A stretch of DNA of 64,000 nucleotides, taken from contig JACKCM010000001.1 of the NCBI GenBank assembly GCA_020634035.1, forward strand, positions 248,001-312,000. The letters run 5' to 3'. The position numbers and the translations under genes were made by a program. Source of the DNA: Candidatus Obscuribacterales bacterium (GTDB taxonomy: Bacteria > Cyanobacteriota > Vampirovibrionia > Obscuribacterales > Obscuribacteraceae). The notes under the pieces are model-generated. The model made no database searches. It worked only from the letters and a program-made list of their open reading frames with translations, and was not told the origin of the DNA. Below are positions 42,646 to 52,304 of the stretch, piece after piece; position 1 is the stretch's first letter, and each line of letters opens with the position of its first letter.

Positions 42646-45600
42646 ATGAAGAACCTAGCGGAGAACTTAGCAAGGAACGGAGGGAAGACTCTGCAGAATC
42701 AGGATCAAGATCAGAACGAGAATCGGCAAGATGATGATCTGGAAAAGAAATCCAGTGCCGATAGAAGAGGCGGCTTTGCCCTGCCGCCTGATCACTTGAT
42801 CCTGCAAAAATCCTCTCCGTCCCAGCAGCCGCAGCCTTCCCCGCCACCCTCTCCTCCTGTTCCTCCGGCAGTAGCGCCTTCTAATACTGCGCCTGCTCCT
42901 CCACAACCGTTCCAGGGTTTTGCAAATCTTCCCAATGCAGTGCCCCAGATGGAGACAGGGATATGGAAGTTAGACACACCACCTGGTCAGCAGCCGGCCT
43001 CCGGCCCTCCGCAGCCTGGTCCTCCGCAGCCTTCTGCGCCACATCCTCAGCCCGGCCACGGTCACGCTCAAGTTTCTTCTCCCGGAGCGCCTCAATTGCC
43101 TCCAGTAACCGCTCAAGGTCCTCCTCCTGCTCCTGCTCCATCTCCAATTACCAACCCGGCAACACCACCTGAGCCTGCACAGCCCGGACCACCTGGTCCA
43201 CCGGACTTCACTGGCGCTCCAACAGGTTCTCAGGTGCCACCAGCGTTCACCGGAATGCCCTTCGAGGCTCAGTTCGGTGGTGCTCCACCCTCTCCATTCC
43301 AGGGCGGAGTGGCGGACGGTCAGCCGCAGTCGGATAACAAACCGAAATTCGTAAGAGTTCAGTCTCGGCGCACCCAGGAAGGTCTTCCTGCCATGCAGGC
43401 ACCGCCGGAACATCCTCAACCACAGACCAAGCACCGAGAAATGCCGCCTATGCCCGACCCGAGGGTGCAGATGCCGGCTCCGCCACCTGCGCCTCCACGC
43501 AGGACTCAGGAAGGTCTCCAGGCATTGCAAGCTCCTGGTCCCGGACCGGCAACTCCTGCCAGATCGGCACCTCCGCCGATGCCTCCCAGACGCACTCACG
43601 AAGGTATCCCTGCAGTCAACCTGCCACCCAGCGCTCCAGTAAATCCGCCAGCCAATCCGCCTAATCCGACCAATTCAGCCGGTCCAGTGCAGGACCAAAC
43701 TCCTTTTCCTGCCCCTACTTCTACCCCTGTAGCTTCCCATTCTCCAGTGGCACCGCCACCAGAGCCTGAAATTTCTCAGTTCCAGTGGACCAGCACCAAC
43801 ACCAGCTCTTCGCCCGATATAAACGCTCGAATCAAGCCACAAGAAGAGCTGCCACCGCCTGTGCCACCATCATTATCCTCTGCCTCTCAGCCTGCTGAGG
43901 GGAGATCCGGCCAGTTTCCACTCTACTCTTCTACCGACTGGCATCGCCCGGATGCGGCTATGCAGCTGATTGAGGAAGAAAGAAACGATGCGGCGCCTCC
44001 ACAACCACCCACTGAGCCTCATCCTGTGGTTTCCCGCAAGCCTGAAGAGCCGATGCAGCCAGTCAGACCAGTTGATTCCAGTATGGCGTCGCCACTTCCC
44101 AAAGTCAAAAGTTTCGGTCAGGCCGGTCATAAACCGCCCTCCACAGGACGTCCGGAAGGTGACAGGGAAGAGGTAACCAGAGCACAATTCACCCGCATCG
44201 GTGCTGATTCGGATAGCTCTACGGCACCAGGGCATCAAGAGATCTCGAACCGAGAGAATCAGTCAAGGACTCTCGACCCTCGCCTGATTGCAAAAGAAAC
44301 TAGCGAAGGGACCCCCGATCCAGGAGCCACACCCACAGCTGCTGCGCCCGAGCATCAACCCGTACTAGAAAAAGCCGAAAGTCCTGCTGTTCCGCCTGTT
44401 CCTGCTGCTTCGCAGATTCCTGCCGCTCCTCCGCCGATACCTGCATATACTCAACCGCCACAGCAGCATTCTCCTCAGGATGAAGCCCCTGCACCACCTC
44501 AAAGAATCTACGATGTGGAAGGTCAGGAGCTATCGGAACCCCGAGAGCTCACCAGGCCATCTATGCCGCCGGCTCCGCCCACGCCGCCGCAAGAGGCTTC
44601 CGTACCGGAAACAACTGCAGAACCGGAACAAGAACAGGTCGATCAAGATGAGAGCCTGCCCGAAACCGGCAAAGATCTCGATGTGAGCCAGGCTGCAGCG
44701 CACATAAGAACAGCAGAATCCGCTTTGAGCAACGACAACTTCAATGTGGCCGTGCCGCTTTTAAACAAAGCTCTGCTTATAATCACCGAATCCGGAGCAA
44801 GGGACTCTATAGAAGCTCTCTCCTGCCACCAGAAACTGGGAGAATGCTGCTACCAGAAAGGGGACTATGACGAAGCCTGCGAACACTATAGAGAATGCAA
44901 TCGAATTATCGAAGCGATAGAGGAAGTATCGCCGGAGACCATAGTTCTGATTCAACAAAAACTAGCCAAAGCTCTGGAAAAAGGTCAACGCTTCTCCGAG
45001 GCGAAAGACGCCAGCGAAGATTCGATAAACCTGGCGAACGAGCTACTTGATCCAGGACATCCTCTGGTACCGGTGGCATACAGGATGCATCTCGGTTTGC
45101 TTCAAAAGACCAATGCTCCCCTGGGCGAAATCGAGAATTTCGAAGCCAGGATGAAAGAAGCCGAGAATGCACCGGCCGGCAGAGTAGATATCTCGGATGA
45201 AATTGCCAGTCATGTCAACTACCTGACAGGAAGCTTCAATCTGGACAACATAGAGAAACAGCGCCAGATGAGACAGGCACGCCGAAAAATAGCCAGCAAC
45301 AGGGACTTCGGCGAATCCAGACGTGGCAGGATGGCACTTAAACCGATAGGCATGGCTCTGGCACTGATAGCCACTATAGGCATCGCCGGCGGTGGCTATG
45401 TCCTCTACCAGACGAACCAGAAGAAGGCCGAAAGCGAGACCAAAGCGCCAGAGCCGATTTTCGAAAAACCTGTCATAACAAAGAGAATGAAGCCTTTTCT
45501 CGAACAGACATTTACGTCTGCCGACGGGATGAAGTCGATTAAAATCCGAGAAGACGGCATAGTCGAGTACAAAATCGGAAACAAGACAAGGTCGTTGAGC

Positions 45601-46257
45601 TGGCGTGAAGGAGCACCGGCAACAGACTTTATTTCTCAGATCAAAGAGACTTTCAACAATTCAAAGAGTTACTCTTTTAAGCGCACCGCCCAGGGCTTTG
45701 TCGACGAAGACGGAACTGTGCTCTACGAGAGCGAAGCCCCTGATCTGGTCATAGTCAAAGAGATGAGTCGACTGGCCGACCTGGCTAAATACTATTACAC
45801 TTCATGGGGCTCTAAGTATCCGGCCAAAAGAGACAATTTCTCCCGCATGGGCCCCAACATCAATCTGGACAACCCCCTGGGCAGCGGCATGAAGCCTCTA
45901 GTCAGATTGAGGCAATTCAACAAAGAAGAAGGACAGATAGTACTGGAGCAGACTCTCGAAGAGTTCGCAGCAGGCAAAGCGCTTTTTCCTCCCGACGGCA
46001 AACTCAAAGAGCATCCGGGCTTAATAGAATGTATGTCCCTCAGACCTTTCGATCAAGAGGATGATATGGCAGAGGGGACAAGCTTTTTGATACGAGCCTA
46101 CGGCAAGGACGGCAAGTTTATATCAGGCAGCCGAGGAGAAGTGGCTTTTGTACTGGCGCAAGAAAACGGTGTCGAAGTAAAACCGGTTAAGGAAGAAGAC
46201 TTTAAACTTCCTTTCGAAAAGGGCAAATCGATAGTCGCTCACTTCGTTTTTAAATAA
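42646..46257 (+). CDS. Giant proline-rich protein with TPR region and one membrane segment
   Basis: 1203 residues. Residues 1-50 are polar. Residues about 50-660 are a disordered Pro/Gln/Ala-rich region with three related copies of an RRTQEG/RRTHEG-containing repeat (around residues 245, 285 and 320). Residues about 680-860 are TPR-like helical repeats (AAAHIRTAESALSNDNFNVA, ECCYQKGDYDEACEHYRECN, ALEKGQRFSEAKDASEDS). One transmembrane helix lies near 900-920 (PIGMALALIATIGIAGGGYV). The last 280 residues form a mixed, probably extracytoplasmic domain with no recognised family. A scaffold or envelope-spanning role is plausible but inferred. The start has only a weak ribosome-binding site (GGGG). 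Third positions are mixed. Confidence 0.72.
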   Translation: MKNLAENLARNGGKTLQNQDQDQNENRQDDDLEKKSSADRRGGFALPPDHLILQKSSPSQQPQPSPPPSPPVPPAVAPSNTAPAPPQPFQGFANLPNAVPQMETGIWKLDTPPGQQPASGPPQPGPPQPSAPHPQPGHGHAQVSSPGAPQLPPVTAQGPPPAPAPSPITNPATPPEPAQPGPPGPPDFTGAPTGSQVPPAFTGMPFEAQFGGAPPSPFQGGVADGQPQSDNKPKFVRVQSRRTQEGLPAMQAPPEHPQPQTKHREMPPMPDPRVQMPAPPPAPPRRTQEGLQALQAPGPGPATPARSAPPPMPPRRTHEGIPAVNLPPSAPVNPPANPPNPTNSAGPVQDQTPFPAPTSTPVASHSPVAPPPEPEISQFQWTSTNTSSSPDINARIKPQEELPPPVPPSLSSASQPAEGRSGQFPLYSSTDWHRPDAAMQLIEEERNDAAPPQPPTEPHPVVSRKPEEPMQPVRPVDSSMASPLPKVKSFGQAGHKPPSTGRPEGDREEVTRAQFTRIGADSDSSTAPGHQEISNRENQSRTLDPRLIAKETSEGTPDPGATPTAAAPEHQPVLEKAESPAVPPVPAASQIPAAPPPIPAYTQPPQQHSPQDEAPAPPQRIYDVEGQELSEPRELTRPSMPPAPPTPPQEASVPETTAEPEQEQVDQDESLPETGKDLDVSQAAAHIRTAESALSNDNFNVAVPLLNKALLIITESGARDSIEALSCHQKLGECCYQKGDYDEACEHYRECNRIIEAIEEVSPETIVLIQQKLAKALEKGQRFSEAKDASEDSINLANELLDPGHPLVPVAYRMHLGLLQKTNAPLGEIENFEARMKEAENAPAGRVDISDEIASHVNYLTGSFNLDNIEKQRQMRQARRKIASNRDFGESRRGRMALKPIGMALALIATIGIAGGGYVLYQTNQKKAESETKAPEPIFEKPVITKRMKPFLEQTFTSADGMKSIKIREDGIVEYKIGNKTRSLSWREGAPATDFISQIKETFNNSKSYSFKRTAQGFVDEDGTVLYESEAPDLVIVKEMSRLADLAKYYYTSWGSKYPAKRDNFSRMGPNINLDNPLGSGMKPLVRLRQFNKEEGQIVLEQTLEEFAAGKALFPPDGKLKEHPGLIECMSLRPFDQEDDMAEGTSFLIRAYGKDGKFISGSRGEVAFVLAQENGVEVKPVKEEDFKLPFEKGKSIVAHFVFK

Positions 46258-46302
46258 CTTCAGTCCCGTCCCATTTTTAGCCAAAAAGCGATAGAGCTTT
46301 TT

Positions 46303-46319
46303 ACTGCTTAATATAGTAT
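46303..46319 (+). repeat. ACTAT/TATAGT intergenic element, copy 11
   Basis: ACTGCTTAATATAGTAT, preceded by five T, between the convergent genes ending at 46257 (+) and 46379 (-). Confidence 0.68.
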
Positions 46320-46378
46320 TTCATAACCAAAGGAAAAACGGGGAGCCTATTGGCAAGAGCATCCCCGTTTTTCAAAAA

Positions 46379-47962
46379 TCAGTTGATCAACTCAATAGAG
46401 ATTTCGCTATATCGCAGGCGCAGCAAGTCGACCTGTCCGGGCAGAGCGCGAACGCGCAAAGAGACAGAATAAGGTGGCTGATAGGTGGTCTCGCTGGCGA
46501 GCACCTTGACCCCCATCAAATCCGTCAAGTCTCTTACCAGGCTAAAAGCCCGGCTGGTAAGTCGGTCCAGCTTGTCTGCATCGGAAAGACGAATCTCGTA
46601 GTCAGCCAGGAATGGCGATTGAAACCTTGCCAGCGCCTTGAGTTCTACTGCTCGCTGCAGGAACATCAATTCGCTGAGATTCAATAGCGCACCACCGATG
46701 GTTGCATATCCCGACAACGGCATCCCGGGCGCCAGAGAGACATGCGCCGGAGAGAAGAAGGCTTGCCTGGCTTCTGTGGTGGAGAGGTCCACTTCTCCCT
46801 GACCCAGGATGGGAATGCGCGAGAAAGCATCGACCTCCATGCCGCCGGAGAGCACGTCAAAAACAAGCTCTCCGTCTTCCACATCGATTTCTACCAGGTC
46901 ACCCATCTTGACCATACCGAGATTGAGTGCGGTCCCGAGAGGTTCGAGCAAGCATTCGTTGAGCTGTCGCTTCAGATTGGCCAGTCCGCCATCTTCTGAG
47001 GCAATAGCCTGATTGAGCAGAAAGTCCCGGGCTCTCTCACTGGCTTTCAGAACGAAAAGTCTATCCGGAGCCACCGCCATGATCCTTCGCTGGACCTGGT
47101 CGATTTCCAGATTGATAATGTCGGAGAGCTGAGCCGAAGAGAGGCTCTCGTAGACAACCAGCATGTCGATTCGGTTGCGGAACTCCGGTGAACTCTTCTG
47201 GCGATATGCCTTTTGTACCGAAGCCTCCACTTCGACCGCGCTGGGCTTGCGACCGGAAGCACGGTCGTTGTTGAAACCGATGCTGGACATCGAAGCTTCG
47301 AGCTCTTTCATGCCCATGTTCGAGGTCATGACCACGACCACATTGCGAAAGTTCACGTCCTCATTGTTGGCGAGGGTGAACTCTCCATCGTCGAGACCGG
47401 CGAGGAGCAGGTTGATCATGTCGCCATGCATTTTCTCCCATTCGTCGAAAAGAACGAAAGTGACATCTCGACTGGATCCGCGTCGGGATTGATCGAGGTT
47501 GTACTGGGAGAGTAGTGCGCTGGTGTCTTTCTTGCCTTCGGGCGGCTTCCGTGAAGAATCGTTGGCATCATTGAAGCCGATATATCCATGCGGGGAGCCG
47601 ATCAGGCGATTGAGCGCATAGCGCTCTTGAAACTCGCCTCCGTTCACCTTGACCATAGCCTTTTCGTCAGAGTGGAACCAGCGAGCCAGAAGCCTGACCA
47701 GATGCGTCTTTCCGGTCCTTGATTCGCCGGCGAGAATCACCGAAAAAATTGGCCGATTCGGATCCCTCAATGGATTGTGAATGGCTCGATGAATACGCAA
47801 TGCAGCTCGCTTGGCGGCGGGCTGACCGACCATGTTTTCGTCGATAAAAGCCATGAAGGCCGACTCTTCTTCAGTCAGCCTCGAAACATCCAGGCGACTT
47901 CGACTTCGCTTATCATCAGCCGCCCGGTCAATCGTTTTTGCAGTTTGTTCTTGTTTTTGCAT
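46379..47962 (-). CDS. Single-ring ClpB/ClpC-D2-like AAA+ ATPase with novel C-terminus
   Basis: 527 residues. An N-terminal 30-residue basic tail precedes one AAA_2-type ATPase domain (about 40-330): Walker A GESRTGKTHL, Walker B FVLFDEWEK, sensor-1 MTSNMG, and SPEFRNRIDMLVVY with the arginine finger typical of Clp D2 domains. The small C-terminal D2 lid follows. Residues about 350-527 form a further domain I do not recognise. There is no Clp N-domain, no first ATPase ring, and no IGF/LGF-type ClpP-docking loop that I can see. It probably remodels or unfolds proteins. It starts 43 nt after the malic enzyme gene and shares its transcript. AGGTGAG precedes the ATG. Confidence 0.8.
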   Translation of the reverse strand: MQKQEQTAKTIDRAADDKRSRSRLDVSRLTEEESAFMAFIDENMVGQPAAKRAALRIHRAIHNPLRDPNRPIFSVILAGESRTGKTHLVRLLARWFHSDEKAMVKVNGGEFQERYALNRLIGSPHGYIGFNDANDSSRKPPEGKKDTSALLSQYNLDQSRRGSSRDVTFVLFDEWEKMHGDMINLLLAGLDDGEFTLANNEDVNFRNVVVVMTSNMGMKELEASMSSIGFNNDRASGRKPSAVEVEASVQKAYRQKSSPEFRNRIDMLVVYESLSSAQLSDIINLEIDQVQRRIMAVAPDRLFVLKASERARDFLLNQAIASEDGGLANLKRQLNECLLEPLGTALNLGMVKMGDLVEIDVEDGELVFDVLSGGMEVDAFSRIPILGQGEVDLSTTEARQAFFSPAHVSLAPGMPLSGYATIGGALLNLSELMFLQRAVELKALARFQSPFLADYEIRLSDADKLDRLTSRAFSLVRDLTDLMGVKVLASETTYQPPYSVSLRVRALPGQVDLLRLRYSEISIELIN

Positions 47963-48005
47963 ATCTCACCTGATATGGAGGTTTGTTGACGAATCAGCGA
48001 GGTCC

Positions 48006-49430
48006 TCAATTACACTCGCTGCGCGCTGCACCAGTTGCGGCGGCAACTTTGATCACCGCCTCGGCAATGCTTGTGGCGACCCGTTCATCAAAAACAGTCG
48101 GGATCACGTAATCTTCGTGAATCTCTTGATCGGCTATCACACCGGCAAGAGCATACGCGGCAGCCATTTTCATCTCTTCGGTAATCTGCGGAACTCTGGC
48201 TTTCAGTGCTCCTCTGAAAATTCCGGGAAAGACCAGAGCGTTGTTGATCTGGTTTGGATAATTAGAGCCGCCGGTGGCGACAACTCTGGCGTACTTGGCG
48301 GCCTTCTCAGGGCTGACTTCAGGCACAGGGTTGGCCAGGGCGAAGATAATGGGATCCTTCGCCATTGCTTTTAAGTCAGAGCCTTTGAGAATGTTGCCCA
48401 CCGAAAGACCGAGGAACATATCCGCCCCTTCGAGAGCCTCTTTCATGGTACCGGCAAAAATCTCTTCGTTGGTGCGGTCGGCAAGCCAGCGTTCTTGTTC
48501 GGTCAGGTCTTCACGCTGACGGTGCACTGCGCCACCAAGATTGAAGCCGATGACGTTCTTGACACCGGCTGCCATCAGAAGCTTCAAGCAGGCCAGACCC
48601 GCAGCACCGACTCCGGAGGCAACCAGTTTGATTGTCGAGAGCGGCTTTCCTACGAGCTTGCAGGCGTTGATCGCAGCAGCCAGCACCGCAATGGCAGTAG
48701 CATGCTGGTCATCGTGGAACACAGGAATATCGAGGGCATTCTGCAAGCGGGTCTCGATCTCGTAACAGCGCGGCGATGCGATGTCCTCGAGGTTGATGGC
48801 ACCAAAGGCGGGTGAGATGTTGATGATCGTCCGAACGATCTCGTCGGTGTCCTGGGTATCGAGGCAGATCGGAAAAGCATCCACCCCCGCAAACTGCTTG
48901 AAGAGCATCGCCTTGCCCTCCATAACAGGCATGGCAGCCCGGGCGCCGATATTGCCCAGACTGAGAACCCTGGAGCCATCAGAAATAACCGCCACCGTAT
49001 TGCCCTTAATAGTATGGGTGAAAGCCATCTGCGGCCGGGCATGAATTTCGGAACAAACCTGGGCCACTCCAGGGGTGTAGACCTGAGCAAGCTCCGCATT
49101 GTTTGTCACTTCCGATTTAGGCACCACAGCAATCTTGCCGTTCTCATGCTTGGAGAGAATCGGATTGGTGGTTGAGACGACCTCGACTTGTTTCACCCGC
49201 TTCAAGCGAGCGACGATGTCGTCTGCATGGGTCGCGTCGCGAAGCGATACTGTGATGTCGCGGACAACGTGATCGCTGCCGACTTTGACAACATCGATAG
49301 CGCCAACGTCTCCGCCGCCTTTCGAGATAGAATTCAAAGCCCTTGAAAGAGAATTGCTCGGCTTCTGAACCCTGAGCCGAATTGTCAAAACATAGTTGAG
49401 CGCATTGAAGCTGGATGCTGAATCAGGCAT
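48006..49430 (-). CDS. NAD(P)-dependent malic enzyme with N-terminal ACT-like domain
   Basis: 474 residues from the ATG at 49430 (GAGGAG, 6 nt upstream). Residues 1-85 look like an ACT regulatory domain (YVLTIRLRVQKPSNSLSRAL ... VEVVSTTNP). The catalytic part has YTPGVAQVC (Tyr), GNTVAVISDGSRVLSLG, EGKAMLFKQFAGVDA (Lys), NLEDIASPRCYEIE and HDDQHATAIAV (metal-binding Glu/Asp/Asp), and a nucleotide-binding GVGAAGLACLKLL. It converts malate to pyruvate and CO2 with reduction of NAD(P)+. The ACT domain suggests allosteric control by a small ligand, probably an amino acid. It is upstream of the AAA+ gene in one transcript. Confidence 0.92.
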   Translation of the reverse strand: MPDSASSFNALNYVLTIRLRVQKPSNSLSRALNSISKGGGDVGAIDVVKVGSDHVVRDITVSLRDATHADDIVARLKRVKQVEVVSTTNPILSKHENGKIAVVPKSEVTNNAELAQVYTPGVAQVCSEIHARPQMAFTHTIKGNTVAVISDGSRVLSLGNIGARAAMPVMEGKAMLFKQFAGVDAFPICLDTQDTDEIVRTIINISPAFGAINLEDIASPRCYEIETRLQNALDIPVFHDDQHATAIAVLAAAINACKLVGKPLSTIKLVASGVGAAGLACLKLLMAAGVKNVIGFNLGGAVHRQREDLTEQERWLADRTNEEIFAGTMKEALEGADMFLGLSVGNILKGSDLKAMAKDPIIFALANPVPEVSPEKAAKYARVVATGGSNYPNQINNALVFPGIFRGALKARVPQITEEMKMAAAYALAGVIADQEIHEDYVIPTVFDERVATSIAEAVIKVAAATGAARSECN

Positions 49431-49799
49431 ATACAACTCCTCGATTCTTTAGAGAATTTGACCCGTGCATAGACCAGCCTTGTTCTCTCGAAATAGAGAA
49501 AAAGTTGTTTACTGCGCCCGGGTGATAGGGTGTCTGTTCTTAAGGCAAACTTTTGGGATTAGAAAAAAAGGTTATGTATTCAAAAATATAGAAGATTTAG
49601 AGGGGTACTCTTCAAGCCAAAATATATATCGAGTTTGGTTTTTCTGCCGGATTATCAATTAGCAGATATCACCGCTTCGCAATACCTTTGCCAAGAGAGT
49701 GATACCACAGACGATGCAAAGCGGAAGCAACCGGACACCTTCATGCATCCAGTAATTGTCAAGCCGATCGACATCCTTCTTGGCTACCGAGATCCTCTT
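49431..49799. other. Spacer between cupin and malic enzyme genes
   Basis: 369 bases. A 65-codon plus-strand ORF (49465-49662) has no ribosome-binding site, so I do not call it. AT-rich, and presumably holds the promoter for malic enzyme and the cupin gene terminator, but I see no clear hairpin or element copy. Confidence 0.4.
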
Positions 49800-50153
49800 T
49801 TAAACCCGATTGTAGTCATCGGAATATCGAACAATATCCTCTTCAGGAAATGCTTCGCCGGTTTGAATCTCGATAACTTCGACCGGTTCTTCACCGGCGC
49901 AAGCTATACGATGCTTGACACCTCTTTTGACAAAGATGTGATCACCGTAAGAAAAATCCTTGGTCTCATCGTCGAGAGTAACCCTGGCCGTACCTTGAAC
50001 CACTACCCAGTGCTCATCCCGAAACTTGTGACTTTGCAAACTCAGCCTCTGTCCAGGTTTCACAATCAGGCTTTTTATCTTAGTATTCGGCTTGTCGGCC
50101 AGTATATCGAAAGAGCCCCAGGGCCGGTCTTCATGATAAACGCCTTCAGACAT
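49800..50153 (-). CDS. Cupin, mannose-6-phosphate isomerase type II-like
   Basis: 117 residues forming one cupin barrel: RPWGSFDIL at the start, LSLQSHKFRDEHWVVVQG (His, Glu, His metal site), and FSYGDHIFVKRGVKHRIAC (second cupin motif with His). It matches the C-terminal isomerase domain of mannose-6-phosphate isomerase/mannose-1-phosphate guanylyltransferase fusions, here as a stand-alone protein. It may interconvert mannose 6-phosphate and fructose 6-phosphate, but stand-alone members are less certain. The gene begins 35 nt after the 4-alpha-glucanotransferase stop and is co-transcribed with it, which supports a sugar-metabolism role. Confidence 0.82.
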   Translation of the reverse strand: MSEGVYHEDRPWGSFDILADKPNTKIKSLIVKPGQRLSLQSHKFRDEHWVVVQGTARVTLDDETKDFSYGDHIFVKRGVKHRIACAGEEPVEVIEIQTGEAFPEEDIVRYSDDYNRV

Positions 50154-50188
50154 TACTCACATCTTCTCCTTGGAATTAGCCAATCTTA

Positions 50189-51736
50189 CTACAGATTCTC
50201 CTCGAAAAGAGGATTGTCCCGACCATAGAGGGCGGTGATCTCAGCGAGCCGCTTTGTGGTCTCATCGTTGAGCAGCTCCTGCCTGTAGCGCCAGTTCCAG
50301 TTGCCTTCCATACTGGCAGGCAAATTCATTCGCGCTGAAGAGCCCAGCCCAAGAACATCTTGCAAAGGCACTATCGCCAGACAAGAGACCGATGCGTAGG
50401 CCGCTTCTATGAAATCCCAGTGGATCTCTTTTCCAGTGGAGCGTAGATAGCGAAGACACTTCTGTCTCTCTTCCTTAATCTGCTCTGCGCCCCGGGTAGA
50501 GCCCGCACCTTCTTTACTGCGGAACCAGCCGACCACCGTGTCGTGATCGTGTCCGCCGGTGTAGACCACGCTGTGCCTGATGTAATTATGCGGCAAGTCG
50601 ATATTGCAGGAGTCTCCACCGAATGCCATCTGGAGAATGCGCATTCCGGGGAAGTGGTACTTGTCGCGCAACTCTTCCACATCCGGTGTAATCACACCGA
50701 GATCCTCGACAATAATTGGCAGATCATCAAAAGTCTCGACCAGTGCTTTGAACAGCTCGTCACCCGGAGTGGAGACCCACTTACCTTTCTCTGCCGTCTT
50801 CTGGCCAGCAGGAATCTCCCAGAGACCGGCAAATCCTCTGAAGTGATCGATCCTTATAACATCCACGTTCTCGAGCATCGACTCGAATCGTTTTATCCAC
50901 CAGCGGAAATTATCTTTCGCCATCTCTTCCCAGTCATAGAGCGGATTACCCCAGAGCTGTCCTGTGGCGCTGAAATAGTCCGGCGGCACCCCTGCCACCA
51001 CAGTTGGTTTACCGTCCTTGTCCAGCTTGAAGAGGTGGTTGTTCTTCCAGACATCCACGGAATCGTAAGCGACAAGTATCGGCATATCACCGATAATCGA
51101 AATTTTCCTGGCGTTGCAGTAGCGTTTCAGTTCATGCCATTGTTTGAAGAAGAGAAATTGATAAAACTGCTCTGCCAGAATCTCGTCGCTGAGCTCATCT
51201 CGCGCTTTCTCCAGAGTCTCTTCCTTGCACTTAGCATAGCGGGGCTCCCATTCATCCCAGGCTTTTCCATCATGGCTGTCTTTGAGAGCTACGAAAAGAG
51301 CATAGTCCTCGAGCCAGTGGGCATGCTTCTGGCAGAAAGAAAGAAACTCGGTCTGCAGTTTCGTGTCAGGGCTCTTCTTATATCTTTGAAAAGCCTCTTT
51401 CAAAATCTTTTTCTTGAATTCGATAACCTTTCCGAAATTCACCTTGTCTGCGGTAAATCGCGTGGTGTGCTCGAGAATATCTTTCGGCAAAAGATTGTCC
51501 GCCATCAGTTTTTCAGGACTGATCATCAGCGTGTTACCGGCGTGGGCCGAAAGTCCGGAATAAGGAGAGTCACCATATCCTGTCGGCACCAGCGGCAGGA
51601 TCTGCCATATGTGCTGCCCGGACGCTTTCAGAAAATCTGCAAAAGCATAGGCTGAGCTACCAAGGTCTCCTATGCCGTAGGGTCCGGGAAGGGAGGTAGG
51701 ATGCAGAATAACTCCACTCGAACGGGAAAATTGCAA
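50189..51736 (-). CDS. malQ: 4-alpha-glucanotransferase (amylomaltase)
   Basis: About 515 residues of the GH77 family. The N-terminus has SRSSGVILHPTSLPGPYGIGDLG and WQILPLVPTGYGDSPYSGLSA. The catalytic Asp lies in VDVIRIDHFRGFAGLWEIPAG and the acid/base Glu in DLPIIVEDLGVIT; FPGMRILQMAFGG and HDHDTVVGWF follow. It transfers maltosyl and longer units between alpha-1,4-glucans. No ATG fits the natural N-terminus. TTG at 51736 (QFSRSSG) or CTG at 51742 gives the expected family start. The longer frame to 51817 (TTG) includes an unlikely Gly-run. Start codon uncertain. Divergent from the beta-amylase gene. Confidence 0.88.
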   Translation of the reverse strand: MQFSRSSGVILHPTSLPGPYGIGDLGSSAYAFADFLKASGQHIWQILPLVPTGYGDSPYSGLSAHAGNTLMISPEKLMADNLLPKDILEHTTRFTADKVNFGKVIEFKKKILKEAFQRYKKSPDTKLQTEFLSFCQKHAHWLEDYALFVALKDSHDGKAWDEWEPRYAKCKEETLEKARDELSDEILAEQFYQFLFFKQWHELKRYCNARKISIIGDMPILVAYDSVDVWKNNHLFKLDKDGKPTVVAGVPPDYFSATGQLWGNPLYDWEEMAKDNFRWWIKRFESMLENVDVIRIDHFRGFAGLWEIPAGQKTAEKGKWVSTPGDELFKALVETFDDLPIIVEDLGVITPDVEELRDKYHFPGMRILQMAFGGDSCNIDLPHNYIRHSVVYTGGHDHDTVVGWFRSKEGAGSTRGAEQIKEERQKCLRYLRSTGKEIHWDFIEAAYASVSCLAIVPLQDVLGLGSSARMNLPASMEGNWNWRYRQELLNDETTKRLAEITALYGRDNPLFEENL

Positions 51737-52304
51737 TTTCAGGTACCTGTTAAACGGGGCTGGTGAAATAAGAATTTTACCTCCACCACCACCGGATCCC
51801 CTAGGCCGACACAACAAAACTATGAGGATATTTCAGGATATCAAGTTCGTCACAGGGCCCCATTGTTTCCCTGCCGAAATCCTTCAATTAGTGCACCTGG
51901 AACTTGCTTGGCAACATTAGATGATGCGCTAGGTGTGAGATGTTTGAACATTGGGCTCCGAGAGGCTTTGCGCAGTACCTAATAAACCGAAAAACCCCAA
52001 CTGCACAGAATTGGAAGCGCAGGTAAAGCTAAAGCTTTAAAACTCATGAACTTTATTCAGGACGCTCATTAATGTTAAGCATAGGTACATATTCCCTTTA
52101 TTCCTTAACCGGAACAACACGCCTTAACTAACCAAACAGACTGAAACACCCGACATTCTCTTCGCCTGGCATGCCAGCGGATTGACGCCGGGTTTTTGAA
52201 TATACCGTCGGTTCGACCCCGATGGTCACTAACCGCCACTCGAGTGAGTATGCGGTTTTTCTGTTTTCGAAATTAACAACTGAACAGAGAAAAGAGGTTC
52301 TATC
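51737..52304. other. Divergent spacer between malQ and the beta-amylase gene
   Basis: 568 bases with no supportable ORF. The terminator-like hairpin at 52231-52260 lies in the beta-amylase leader. A T-loop-like sequence (GGTTCGACCCCGA near 52210) is not part of a tRNA fold (no matching acceptor stem or anticodon arm). Confidence 0.45.
52231..52260 (+). terminator. Terminator-like hairpin in the beta-amylase leader
   Basis: AACCGC and ACTC pair with GAGT and GCGGTT, followed by a T-run. It ends about 45 nt before the ATG at 52305. No gene ends upstream on this strand, so it looks like an attenuator. Confidence 0.72.

Noticed and set aside
42353..42847. Minus-strand ORF overlapping the start of the proline-rich gene
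   Set aside because: No convincing start signal, and half of it is antisense to a coding sequence. A shorter version from about 42629 remains possible but unsupported.
52200..52230. T-loop-like GGTTCGACCCCGA suggesting a tRNA
   Set aside because: No acceptor stem, D-arm or anticodon arm can be folded around it.
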